The position numbers and the translations under genes were made by a program. Below the pieces are notes generated by a model. It had not been told where the DNA came from and did no database searches. It saw only the letters and a list, made by a program, of their open reading frames with translations. This document shows, piece by piece, positions 6,167 through 12,635 of a DNA stretch of 12,635 nt (the stretch's first letter is position 1; every line of letters begins with the position of its first letter). The DNA comes from Ignavibacteriaceae bacterium (GTDB taxonomy: Bacteria; Bacteroidota; Ignavibacteria; Ignavibacteriales; Ignavibacteriaceae), in contig JALONF010000026.1 of NCBI GenBank assembly GCA_025455085.1, forward strand, positions 1 through 12,635. The letters are read 5' to 3'.

Positions 6167-6287
6167 AAGTTCCCTCTGTAAAAAAAATTTTCTTTCACTT
6201 TTATATTACTATGCAAAAAAATTATAGCCTGGATGTTATATTTTTCTTTCACAGATCTAGACTTAAATTTTTGGACTTTATAATTAA

Positions 6288-6303
6288 AGCAATCGTTGTG
6301 CTA
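6288..6303 (-). promoter_or_regulatory. Putative sigma-54 (-24/-12) promoter of the small membrane protein gene
   Basis: Minus strand reads TAGCAC-AACGA-TTGCT, one mismatch from TGGCAC-N5-TTGCW with exact spacing. The predicted transcription start is near 6277, leaving a leader of about 110 bases to the ATG at 6166. The upstream dyad begins 62 bases from the -24 element, the same distance as at 2044/2106. Confidence 0.55.
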
Positions 6304-6364
6304 CAATTGAAAAGGTTGATTTGAATTGAAAAAGGCGGGTTCAGTCAAGCCATAATTAAAAATG

Positions 6365-6380
6365 GCGACAACAATGGCGT
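6365..6380. promoter_or_regulatory. Dyad GCGACA-N4-TGGCGT, putative enhancer site
   Basis: Imperfect inverted repeat of the same family as 2106-2121, in the same orientation relative to its promoter, with 16 of 19 bases shared over 6362-6380. A third half-site TTGACA lies at 6393-6398. The dyad centre is about 95 bases upstream of the predicted transcription start. Confidence 0.5.
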
Positions 6381-6483
6381 CAATAATTTCGTTTGACAGG
6401 TTTAATTGTGAAAATTCTTTTGAAGGAAGTAATGAAGAGAGTATTCTTAGATTTTTTTGGAATGGAAAGAAAATCAATATAAA

Positions 6484-6506
6484 TTCTTCAAATAATGGCT
6501 GAAGAA
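6484..6506 (-). terminator. Possible terminator of the sigma-54 activator gene
   Basis: Perfect 7-bp stem TTCTTCA/TGAAGAA with a 9-base loop, about 50 bases after the stop of the activator gene. On the minus strand it is followed by a moderately T-rich stretch (TTTATATTGATTTTC). The stem is weak, so termination efficiency is uncertain. Confidence 0.35.
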
Positions 6507-6557
6507 AATTATTAGTTAACGAATTAATTTTTTACTTATTAAAAAACAACGCTAGAA

Positions 6558-7928
6558 TCAATTCCTTCTCTCTCTTATTGCTTTTAATCTTCTTTGAAGT
6601 GTTCGTTCACTGACGCCGAGCAGAGGTGCAGCTCTTTGAACACTGTTGCCAACAGTTTTCATAACGTTGAGAATATGTTCTTCGGCTGCAAGGCTTAATG
6701 CTGTAAATTTTGGTTTACCGTTTCCATTGTCGATTGGTCTGATATATTCTTTTGGAAGTTCCACCGAGCTAATGTAAGCTTCGCCAAAAGATTTTGCTAC
6801 TGAATTGAGAATTATGTTTTCAAGCTCTCTTACATTTCCCGGGAAAGTATAATTTTTTAACGTCTCAATAACATTATCAGAGAATCCACGGAGAGTTTTA
6901 TTGTAGGTTCTGTTTCCTGTTTCAAGAAAATGCTCGGCAAGTAGTATAATGTCATCTCCTCTTTTATGCAGAGGCGGCATATATATATAGCCGCGATTAA
7001 GACGATAATATAAATCTGCTCTGAAATCTTTTTTATTTACTGCCTCGAGCAGATCTCTGTTCGTAGCTGAAATTATTCTCAGGTCAAGTTGAACAGGTTT
7101 TGAATCACCTATTCTGTAAATTTCATTATACTGAATTGTCCTGAGGAGTTTACCTTGAAGTGCCATAGGTAATTCACCAACTTCATCGAGAAAAATGGTA
7201 CCGCCGTTTGCAGCCTCAAAATACCCAACCTTGTCTTCGATGGCACCGGTAAATGTTCCCTTTTTATAACCAAATAATTCGCTTTCAAATAAGCTGGGTG
7301 AAATGGAGGCAAGATTAACAGCTATAAAAGGCTTTGCTCTTCTGGGAGAAAGATCGTGTATCTTTCTTGCAATCATATCTTTTCCGGTTCCTGTTTCACC
7401 TGAAATAAAAATAGTTTCATTTGTTGGTGCAAAAATTTCAACGAGCTCAAACACTCTATGCATTATAGGAGAATCTGTAATTATATCAGAAAATATTCTT
7501 CTGCTTGGCTTCAACTCGAGTAATGATCTCCTTAATGAATCACGTTCAGATTCAAGAAGTTTTGAATCAAGTGCTCTTCTAATAGTTAGCAATAATCTGT
7601 CTGTATCAGGAGGTTTCGTGATGAATTCGTACGCTCCGAGTTTTATTGCTTTTAATGCGATTTGTACTTCATGCACCGCTGTAATTACAATAACCGGGAT
7701 TGCTGGATAGACTGCATAAATTTTTTCAAGTAGTTCTAAGCCATTCATCTCCGGCATAAAAATATCGAGGAGAATTAAATCAATATCTGTTCTGTCAAGT
7801 AGAGCTAAGACATTCAAGGGATTTGATTCTGTTATAACATTCACGTAGCCTTCCTGATTGAGGAAATCCTTCATTAATTCTAAGTAAGAAGGTTCATCAT
7901 CAACTATTAATATTGGATTTTTCTCCAC
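6558..7928 (-). CDS. Sigma-54-dependent response regulator (NtrC family)
   Basis: 456 residues with the full three-domain plan. The receiver domain (about 5-118) has the acidic pair Asp10-Asp11, phospho-acceptor Asp55 (LLDIFMPEMNG), Thr83 and Lys105. The AAA+ domain (about 150-380) has Walker A GETGTGKD (177-184), the sigma-54 contact loop as GTFTGA (224-229), Walker B GGTIFLDEV (242-250) and the arginine-finger block FRADLYYRLN. A Fis-type helix-turn-helix lies at about 412-453 (NSVQRAAPLLGVSERTLQRR). It should activate RNA polymerase-sigma-54 from enhancer sites after phosphorylation; no partner kinase is in the window. The contact loop is a variant of GAFTGA with Thr for Ala. The start is GTG at 7928, with GGGA upstream; no better start is in frame. 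It is divergent from aconitase. The nearby dyads and sigma-54-like elements are its likely targets (inference). Confidence 0.9.
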   Translation of the reverse strand: MEKNPILIVDDEPSYLELMKDFLNQEGYVNVITESNPLNVLALLDRTDIDLILLDIFMPEMNGLELLEKIYAVYPAIPVIVITAVHEVQIALKAIKLGAYEFITKPPDTDRLLLTIRRALDSKLLESERDSLRRSLLELKPSRRIFSDIITDSPIMHRVFELVEIFAPTNETIFISGETGTGKDMIARKIHDLSPRRAKPFIAVNLASISPSLFESELFGYKKGTFTGAIEDKVGYFEAANGGTIFLDEVGELPMALQGKLLRTIQYNEIYRIGDSKPVQLDLRIISATNRDLLEAVNKKDFRADLYYRLNRGYIYMPPLHKRGDDIILLAEHFLETGNRTYNKTLRGFSDNVIETLKNYTFPGNVRELENIILNSVAKSFGEAYISSVELPKEYIRPIDNGNGKPKFTALSLAAEEHILNVMKTVGNSVQRAAPLLGVSERTLQRRLKAIRERRN

Positions 7929-7980
7929 TTGATTATTTCCCGGGGTTTATTTTCCTGAATTACGGTTAATTATTTTGATT

Positions 7981-8022
7981 TGTCACTGGCGTCAAAAATC
8001 GTGCAGACATTCCATGAATGTC
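7981..8022. promoter_or_regulatory. Half-sites and palindrome in the activator/aconitase divergent region
   Basis: The 172-base divergent gap holds tandem half-sites TGTCAC (7981-7986) and TGGCGT (7987-7992). Then comes a perfect inverted repeat GACATTC-CAT-GAATGTC (8006-8022), about 80 bases upstream of aconitase. TGGCGTCAA at 7987-7995 also occurs in the dyad region at 6375-6383. This may be an operator for autoregulation or for aconitase; the arms are spaced differently from the GACA-N4-TGTC dyads, so the link is tentative. Confidence 0.35.
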
Positions 8023-8100
8023 ACTTTAATGTAAAATTCTTTGATTTTCTGTATTTTGTTGTAGGAAAAAATAATTCTTGCATAAAGTAAAGGGCTTAAA

Positions 8101-10362
8101 ATGACAGCAAATTTAGATATGATCAAAAAAGTATATAATAATTACCGGGAAAAATTGACCGACATCCGAAAGGTTCTTAATCGTCCATTAACTTATACGG
8201 AAAAAGTTCTTTACACTCACCTTTGGAATAATCCATCTAAAGAATTTCAAAGAGGAAAAGATTATGTTGATTTAGCTCCTGATCGTGTTGCAATGCAGGA
8301 TGCTACTGCACAAATGGCCCTCCTTCAATTTATGTCATCCGGAAAAAAGACAACTTCCGTTCCTTCAACTGTTCATTGTGATCACTTAATTCAGGCGCAA
8401 GTTGGTGCCGCAGATGATTTACTCAGAGCAAATGAAGAGAACAAAGAAGTTTATGATTTTCTTGAGAGCATATCGCGTAAATATGGAATTGGTTTCTGGA
8501 AACCCGGTGCAGGAATAATTCATCAGGTTGTTTTGGAAAATTATGCTTTCCCTGCGGGAATGATGATTGGAACAGATTCCCACACTCCAAATGCTGGCGG
8601 TCTGGGAATGATTGCAATCGGTGTTGGTGGTGCCGATGCAGTTGATGTGATGGCAGGAATGCCGTGGGAATTGAAATGGCCTAAAATCATTGGAGTGAAA
8701 CTAACCGGGAAAATGAATGGATGGACTTCCGCTAAAGATGTAATACTAAAACTTGCCGGAATTTTAACTGTAAAAGGTGGAACAGGTGCAATAATAGAAT
8801 ATTTTGGTGAAGGAACTTCATCAATTTCCTGTACCGGAAAAGGAACAATCTGCAATATGGGCGCAGAGATTGGCGCAACTACTTCTGTATTTCCATTTGA
8901 TGAAAAGATGTCTTCTTATTTAAGAATTACAAAACGTGTTGATGTTGCCGCACTTGCAGAAGGTCTCGCAGATGAATTATGTGCTGATAAAGATGTCTTT
9001 AAGAATCCTGAAAAATATTACGACCAGGTAATTGAAATTAATTTAAGTACGCTAGAACCACATCTTAATGGTCCATTCACACCTGACAAGGCCTGGCCAA
9101 TTTCTCAAATGAAAGAAGCAGTAAAGAAAGAAAATTATCCTGATAAAATTTCAGTTGCTTTAATTGGAAGCTGCACGAACTCCAGTTATGAAGACATCGA
9201 CCGTTCAGCCAGCATTGCAAAGCTCGCACTTTCTAAAGGATTAAAAGCAAAATCACAGTTTACAATTACTCCAGGTTCGGAACAGGTTCGGGCGACAATT
9301 GAAAGAGATGGACAATTAAAATCTTTAACGGATATTGGTGGACTAATTCTTGCAAATGCTTGCGGTCCGTGCATCGGAATGTGGAAAAGGATGGATATCA
9401 AAACAGGTGAAAGAAATACTATAGTCACTTCTTTCAATAGGAATTTTGCAAAGAGAAATGATGGCAATCCAGAAACTCTTGCTTTCGTTGCTTCACCGGA
9501 AATTACAACGGCACTTGCAATCGCCGGAAGCCTTTCCTTCAATCCATTGACTGATGAGATTGTAAATGAAAAAGGAGAAAAAGTAAAGCTGAATCCGCCG
9601 ACAGGAGAAGAACTTCCTCCGAAAGGCTTTGATGAAGGCAGCAGCGGATTTATCCCTCCTGCAAAAGATGGTTCATCAGTGGAAGTAAAAGTTGATCCGA
9701 AAAGTGAAAGACTGCAGCTCCTTGAACCATTTAACAAATGGGATGGAAAAGATTTTGTTGATCTGCCTGTTCTTCTTAAAGCAAAAGGTAAATGCACAAC
9801 TGATCATATTTCAATGGCCGGTCCGTGGCTAAAATTCCGCGGACATCTTGATAATATTTCAAATAATATGTTCATCGGAGCTACAAATGCTTTCAGCGGA
9901 GATACGGGAAAAGTTAAAAATGTATTTACGGGTGAAACTAAGTCTGTCCCAGAAGTTGCGCGTGAATACAAAGCAAAAGTAATCGGTTGGGTTGTTATAG
10001 GTGATGAAAATTATGGCGAAGGTTCTTCACGTGAACACGCAGCAATGGAGCCAAGATTTCTAGGCGGCAGAGCAATTATAGTGAAAAGCTTCGCACGAAT
10101 CCATGAAACTAATTTGAAGAAACAAGGAATGCTGCCCTTAACATTTGCTGATTCAAAAGATTATGACAAGATAAAAGAAGATGATAAAATTGATTTGCTT
10201 GTAACTCAGCTTGAACCCGGTAAGCAATTGAAAATGAGCGTCAAGCATGCTGATGGAAGCAGAGATGAAATTATGCTCAATCATACAATGAATGAAACTC
10301 AGATTGGCTGGTTCAAAGCAGGTAGTGCGTTGAATTTGATTGCAGAAAAGAGTAAGCACTAA
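8101..10362 (+). CDS. acn: Aconitate hydratase, mitochondrial type
   Basis: 753 residues, the length of mature mitochondrial aconitase. It converts citrate to isocitrate via cis-aconitate in the TCA cycle, in the cytoplasm. The 4Fe-4S ligands are visible as Cys358 (GSCTNSS) and Cys421/Cys424 (ACGPCIG), the same numbers as in the mature bovine enzyme. Active-site pieces are HCDH (Asp94-His95), DSHTPNAGG (Asp159-Ser160-His161) and the swivel-domain loop GEGSSREHAA with Ser642 and Arg644, again matching bovine numbering. The C-terminal swivel domain starts near residue 560 (CTTDHISMAGPW at about 564). ATG at 8101 follows AAAGGG with a 6-base gap. It is transcribed away from the sigma-54 activator and ends in its own strong terminator, so it is probably monocistronic. 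The sequence is intact with no missing catalytic residue. AcnB is excluded by domain order and motifs. Confidence 0.96.
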   Translation: MTANLDMIKKVYNNYREKLTDIRKVLNRPLTYTEKVLYTHLWNNPSKEFQRGKDYVDLAPDRVAMQDATAQMALLQFMSSGKKTTSVPSTVHCDHLIQAQVGAADDLLRANEENKEVYDFLESISRKYGIGFWKPGAGIIHQVVLENYAFPAGMMIGTDSHTPNAGGLGMIAIGVGGADAVDVMAGMPWELKWPKIIGVKLTGKMNGWTSAKDVILKLAGILTVKGGTGAIIEYFGEGTSSISCTGKGTICNMGAEIGATTSVFPFDEKMSSYLRITKRVDVAALAEGLADELCADKDVFKNPEKYYDQVIEINLSTLEPHLNGPFTPDKAWPISQMKEAVKKENYPDKISVALIGSCTNSSYEDIDRSASIAKLALSKGLKAKSQFTITPGSEQVRATIERDGQLKSLTDIGGLILANACGPCIGMWKRMDIKTGERNTIVTSFNRNFAKRNDGNPETLAFVASPEITTALAIAGSLSFNPLTDEIVNEKGEKVKLNPPTGEELPPKGFDEGSSGFIPPAKDGSSVEVKVDPKSERLQLLEPFNKWDGKDFVDLPVLLKAKGKCTTDHISMAGPWLKFRGHLDNISNNMFIGATNAFSGDTGKVKNVFTGETKSVPEVAREYKAKVIGWVVIGDENYGEGSSREHAAMEPRFLGGRAIIVKSFARIHETNLKKQGMLPLTFADSKDYDKIKEDDKIDLLVTQLEPGKQLKMSVKHADGSRDEIMLNHTMNETQIGWFKAGSALNLIAEKSKH

Positions 10363-10383
10363 TTCAATATTGATGAAATTATG

Positions 10384-10414
10384 AAAGGAGAATCCAGCAG
10401 GATTCTCTTTTTTT
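10384..10414 (+). terminator. Rho-independent terminator of aconitase gene
   Basis: Perfect 8-bp stem GAGAATCC-AGCA-GGATTCTC, extended by further A-T pairs, followed by a run of seven T. It starts about 20 bases after the aconitase stop codon and separates this gene from the aspartase gene. Confidence 0.9.
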
Positions 10415-10417
10415 AAT

Positions 10418-10457
10418 GTCATTCCGGAGAACCACCGCAGGTGGTGAGTCCGGAATC
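10418..10457. repeat. REP-type hairpin, second copy of the GTCATTCCGG family
   Basis: Arms ATTCCGGA (10421-10428) and TCCGGAAT (10449-10456) enclose an inner ACCACC-GCA-GGTGGT stem (10431-10445). The flanking words GTCATTCCGG and GAGTCCGGAATCT are shared with the left part of the 2890-3034 element. It fills most of the space between the aconitase terminator and the aspartase start. Confidence 0.7.
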
Positions 10458-10490
10458 TGAAGGATAATAAAATTTTAAAGAGGTATAGTG

Positions 10491-12350
10491 ATGCAAAAAT
10501 CGGAAATCAAAAATTTTCTTAAACGAATTGAACTCTTCAAAGGATTGAATGAATCTCAGCTCGATTCAATAATTGAAAAAATTAAAGTTGAAAAACATAA
10601 AACAGGAACAATGATTTTCAATCAAAATAATATCCGGCAAAACCTTTACATCATTGTTGATGGGGAAATCGAACTCTTCAGGCGTACACCGTACGGCGGT
10701 GAAAAACGTCTTTCGGTTTTTGGCAAGCATGATTTCCTTGGCGAGGGAGCTTTGATGGACGATTCACCTCACTCAACTTCTGCAAGGACAACTTCGGAAA
10801 CTACGACTCTTTCTTTATCGCGTGAAAAATTTAAAGAGCTGTTGGCTGAACACAGCCAGATTGCACTCGATATTCTTTCCAAAATTGCAAGAGTAATTTC
10901 AAGAAGGATCAGTTCTGCCAATACAAAAGTTGTCAACCTTGCTGCGCAGTACCAGTCAGGAAGAACCCGATCAGAACACGATTTGCTCGGAGACAGAGAA
11001 GTGCCGCACGAATTTTATTACGGAATTCAGACTTTACGTGCGATAGAAAATTTCAGTATAAGCGGTGTGACGTTGAATTTTCACCCGGTTATTATTCAAG
11101 CATTTGCAATGGTGAAAATGGCTGCGGCAAAAGCAAATTATGAACTCGGTCTTCTATCAAAAGAAATTTGTGATGCTATTGTTCAGGCCTGCACAGAAAT
11201 TATAAATGGAAAACTCCACACTCACTTTGTTGTGGATATGATACAGGGTGGCGCTGGCACTTCGACAAATATGAATGCCAATGAAGTTATTGCAAATCGT
11301 GCACTTGAATTGCTCGGTTACGAAAAAGGTGAGTATCAGTTTTGTCATCCAAATAATCACGTTAACCTTTCACAGTCAACTAACGATGCATATCCGACCT
11401 CAGTTAAGATTGCATTGATACTTTCAAATCAAACTCTCATCGAAGTGCTGAAGGAATTGATTCAATCATTTCACAATAAAGCAAAGGAATTTTCTCATAT
11501 TATCAAAATGGGAAGAACACAGCTTCAGGATGCTGTCCCAATGACATTGGGTCAGGAGTTTGAAGCGTATGCCGTTACTCTCGGTGAAGAAGTCCAGAGA
11601 CTTGAACAAAACGTAAAACTTTTTCTAGAAGTGAATATGGGCGCCACCGCAATCGGAACAGGAATAAATTCTCATCCCGATTACAGTGCAAAATGTGTTG
11701 CTCATCTTAGAGAGGTTACTAAGCTGGATATTGTTCTTGCAGAAAATCTGGTTGAAGCGACTCAAGATACAGGATCTTTTGTAATGTATTCATCTGCAGT
11801 GAAAAGATTGGCAGTTAAGCTTTCAAAAATTTGTAATGATCTACGTTTGCTCTCGTCCGGTCCGCGAACCGGGATAAATGAAATAAATCTTCCGCCGATG
11901 CAGCCGGGATCTTCCATAATGCCGGGAAAAGTGAATCCCGTTATCCCCGAAGTTATGAACCAGATTGCATTCAAAGTTATTGGAAATGATTTAACCGTCA
12001 CACTCGCCGCAGAAGCAGGACAGCTTCAGTTGAATGTTTTTGAACCGGTAATTGTTGAAAGTCTTTTTGAATCAATTGAAATGCTGAAGAACGGAATGAT
12101 GACACTCAAACAAAAATGTGTTGATGGAATTACAGCAAATGAAGAAAGATGCAGATCGCTTGTTGAGAACAGCATTGGACTTGTAACTGCACTTAATCCT
12201 GTGCTTGGGTATGAAAAATCGACTCAGCTTGCAAAAGAAGCTCTTGATAAGAACAGAGGAGTTTATGAATTGGTTCTTGAGAAAAAACTTTTATCCAAAG
12301 AAGAGCTTGATGAATTGCTAAAGCCTGAAAATATGATTAAGCCGAAATAG
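10491..12350 (+). CDS. aspA: Aspartate ammonia-lyase fused to an N-terminal cyclic-nucleotide-binding domain
   Basis: 619 residues. Residues about 8-125 form a Crp/PKA-type CNB domain (LFKGLNESQL, LYIIVDGEIELF, FLGEGALMDDSPHS); a helical linker runs to about 158. From about 159 the protein is a full aspartase, close to E. coli AspA: DLLGDREVP, GGAGTS (253-258), STND (296-299), GRTQLQD (341-347) and the catalytic loop GSSIMPGKVNPVIPEV with Ser474-Ser475. NPVIPEV points to aspartase, not fumarase C. It deaminates L-aspartate to fumarate and ammonia. In the CNB cassette Glu85 is kept but the phosphate-binding Arg position is His94, so the ligand may be altered or lost. A GTG at 10488 is directly followed by ATG at 10491; AGAGG lies 7 bases from the ATG, the better start. 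No helix-turn-helix is present, so the CNB part more likely tunes the enzyme than binds DNA (inference). Confidence 0.93.
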   Translation: MQKSEIKNFLKRIELFKGLNESQLDSIIEKIKVEKHKTGTMIFNQNNIRQNLYIIVDGEIELFRRTPYGGEKRLSVFGKHDFLGEGALMDDSPHSTSARTTSETTTLSLSREKFKELLAEHSQIALDILSKIARVISRRISSANTKVVNLAAQYQSGRTRSEHDLLGDREVPHEFYYGIQTLRAIENFSISGVTLNFHPVIIQAFAMVKMAAAKANYELGLLSKEICDAIVQACTEIINGKLHTHFVVDMIQGGAGTSTNMNANEVIANRALELLGYEKGEYQFCHPNNHVNLSQSTNDAYPTSVKIALILSNQTLIEVLKELIQSFHNKAKEFSHIIKMGRTQLQDAVPMTLGQEFEAYAVTLGEEVQRLEQNVKLFLEVNMGATAIGTGINSHPDYSAKCVAHLREVTKLDIVLAENLVEATQDTGSFVMYSSAVKRLAVKLSKICNDLRLLSSGPRTGINEINLPPMQPGSSIMPGKVNPVIPEVMNQIAFKVIGNDLTVTLAAEAGQLQLNVFEPVIVESLFESIEMLKNGMMTLKQKCVDGITANEERCRSLVENSIGLVTALNPVLGYEKSTQLAKEALDKNRGVYELVLEKKLLSKEELDELLKPENMIKPK

Positions 12351-12353
12351 TTC

Positions 12354-12635
12354 TTACAGTTTCAAGTCATTCGCGTACAACTTCTCACAAATACTCGAAA
12401 GCATTTCTTTTTCAGATTTGTTGAGTGAAGAAGTATAATCAGAAATAAATTTATCCACTTCAGGATTTATTCTTGTAAGAAGGGTGATGCCTTTTTTTGT
12501 TATACGTGCAAGTGAAAGTCTTCTGTCTTCATCTGAATAGAATCTTTCCACCAGTCCTTCTTTCATTAATCTGTCAATTAATCTTGTAACATCAGGTGCG
12601 GGTTCAACCATTCTTCTGATGATTTCGTGTCGTGG
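12354..12635 (-). CDS. MarR-family transcriptional regulator, N-terminus cut off by window
   Basis: 93 residues are visible; the frame stays open to the right edge, so the true start lies outside and the internal ATG at 12611 is not the start. The visible part covers the recognition helix and wing of a MarR winged helix: PAPDVTRLIDRLMKEGLVER, then FYSDEDRRLSLARITKKG. The acidic-basic wing DEDRR is typical. The C-terminal dimerisation helix contains SLNKSEKEMLSSICEKLY. Such proteins are usually small dimeric repressors of nearby or self genes, often ligand-responsive; the target here is unknown. Its stop is three bases from the aspartase stop, so the two genes converge with no room for a terminator between them. 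Confidence 0.85.
   Translation of the reverse strand, partial: PRHEIIRRMVEPAPDVTRLIDRLMKEGLVERFYSDEDRRLSLARITKKGITLLTRINPEVDKFISDYTSSLNKSEKEMLSSICEKLYANDLKL

Larger units (their letters stand above)
6167..6557. other. Intergenic region with sigma-54-like site and dyad
   Basis: 391 bases between the small membrane protein gene and the sigma-54 activator gene. It contains the promoter element at 6288-6303, the dyad at 6365-6380 and a possible terminator at 6484-6506, each listed separately. No other coding frame is convincing. Confidence 0.6.

Noticed and set aside
5985..6227. Plus-strand frame of 80 codons
   Set aside because: No Shine-Dalgarno, low-complexity Ile/Ser/Leu-rich translation, and it overlaps the better supported minus-strand small gene at 6014-6166.
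6212..6229. TTGCA box nearer the small membrane gene with CCAGG upstream
   Set aside because: The GG pair is three bases too far from the GC pair; sigma-54 promoters have strict spacing. The site at 6288-6303 fits better.
7986..8004. CTGGCGTCAAAAATCGTGC as a sigma-54 promoter facing aconitase
   Set aside because: The GG-to-GC spacing is three bases too long.
8063..8082. TAGGA...CTTGCA just upstream of aconitase as a sigma-54 promoter
   Set aside because: GG lies four bases too far from TTGC. It might be another promoter type, but no clear match to the Bacteroidota TAnnTTTG element could be made.
9186..9797. Minus-strand frame of 203 codons inside aconitase
   Set aside because: It is antisense to a fully intact, conserved enzyme; the Ser/Pro/Phe-rich composition is typical of a shadow frame.

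Overview
The window is AT-rich (mid-30s % GC by eye). It pairs Bacteroidota/Chlorobi-like enzymes with clear Shine-Dalgarno sequences, for example AGGAGG before the gene at 3267-4520 and AGAGGG before the small gene at 6014-6166. Good Shine-Dalgarno sites argue against a typical Bacteroidales or Flavobacteriales genome. An Ignavibacteria-like member of the FCB group is my best guess. That is an inference; there is no rRNA or marker gene to prove it.

Layout from left to right. (1) 1-1982, minus strand: three tightly packed genes for membrane-anchored, pilin-like proteins in the order PilV-like, PilW-like, PilX-like; the last runs off the left edge. (2) 2361-2786, plus strand: a lone cyclic-nucleotide-binding (CNB) domain protein without a DNA-binding domain. 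(3) 2787-3266: a 145-bp palindrome-rich MITE/REP-like repeat, then the terminator of the next operon. (4) 3267-5679, minus strand: a second three-gene cassette whose first two genes are visible paralogues of those in the first. (5) 6014-6166, minus strand: a 50-residue membrane protein gene too short for routine gene calling. (6) 6558-7928, minus strand: an NtrC-family sigma-54 activator. (7) 8101-10362, plus strand: a mitochondrial-type aconitase with its own terminator. (8) 10491-12350, plus strand: aspartase fused behind an N-terminal CNB domain, led by a second copy of the REP-type hairpin. (9) 12354-12635, minus strand: the C-terminal part of a MarR-family regulator, convergent with the aspartase.

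The most interesting signal is regulatory. Upstream of the first pilin-like cassette and upstream of the small membrane protein gene there is a near-identical dyad (GCGACA-N4-TGtCGT type, 16 of 19 bases shared). In both places it lies exactly 62 bp from a sigma-54-like -24/-12 element (TAGCAY-N5-TTGCW). The sequence in between is not conserved. A third, perfect dyad (TTGACA-N4-TGTCAA) lies upstream of the second cassette. An enhancer-binding sigma-54 activator is encoded next door. The simplest reading is that it controls an envelope filament or pseudopilus module made of the two cassettes plus the small membrane protein.

The right-hand part is central metabolism: aconitase (TCA cycle) and aspartase (aspartate to fumarate plus ammonia). 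The CNB-aspartase fusion is notable because the domain lacks the usual phosphate-binding arginine (His instead).
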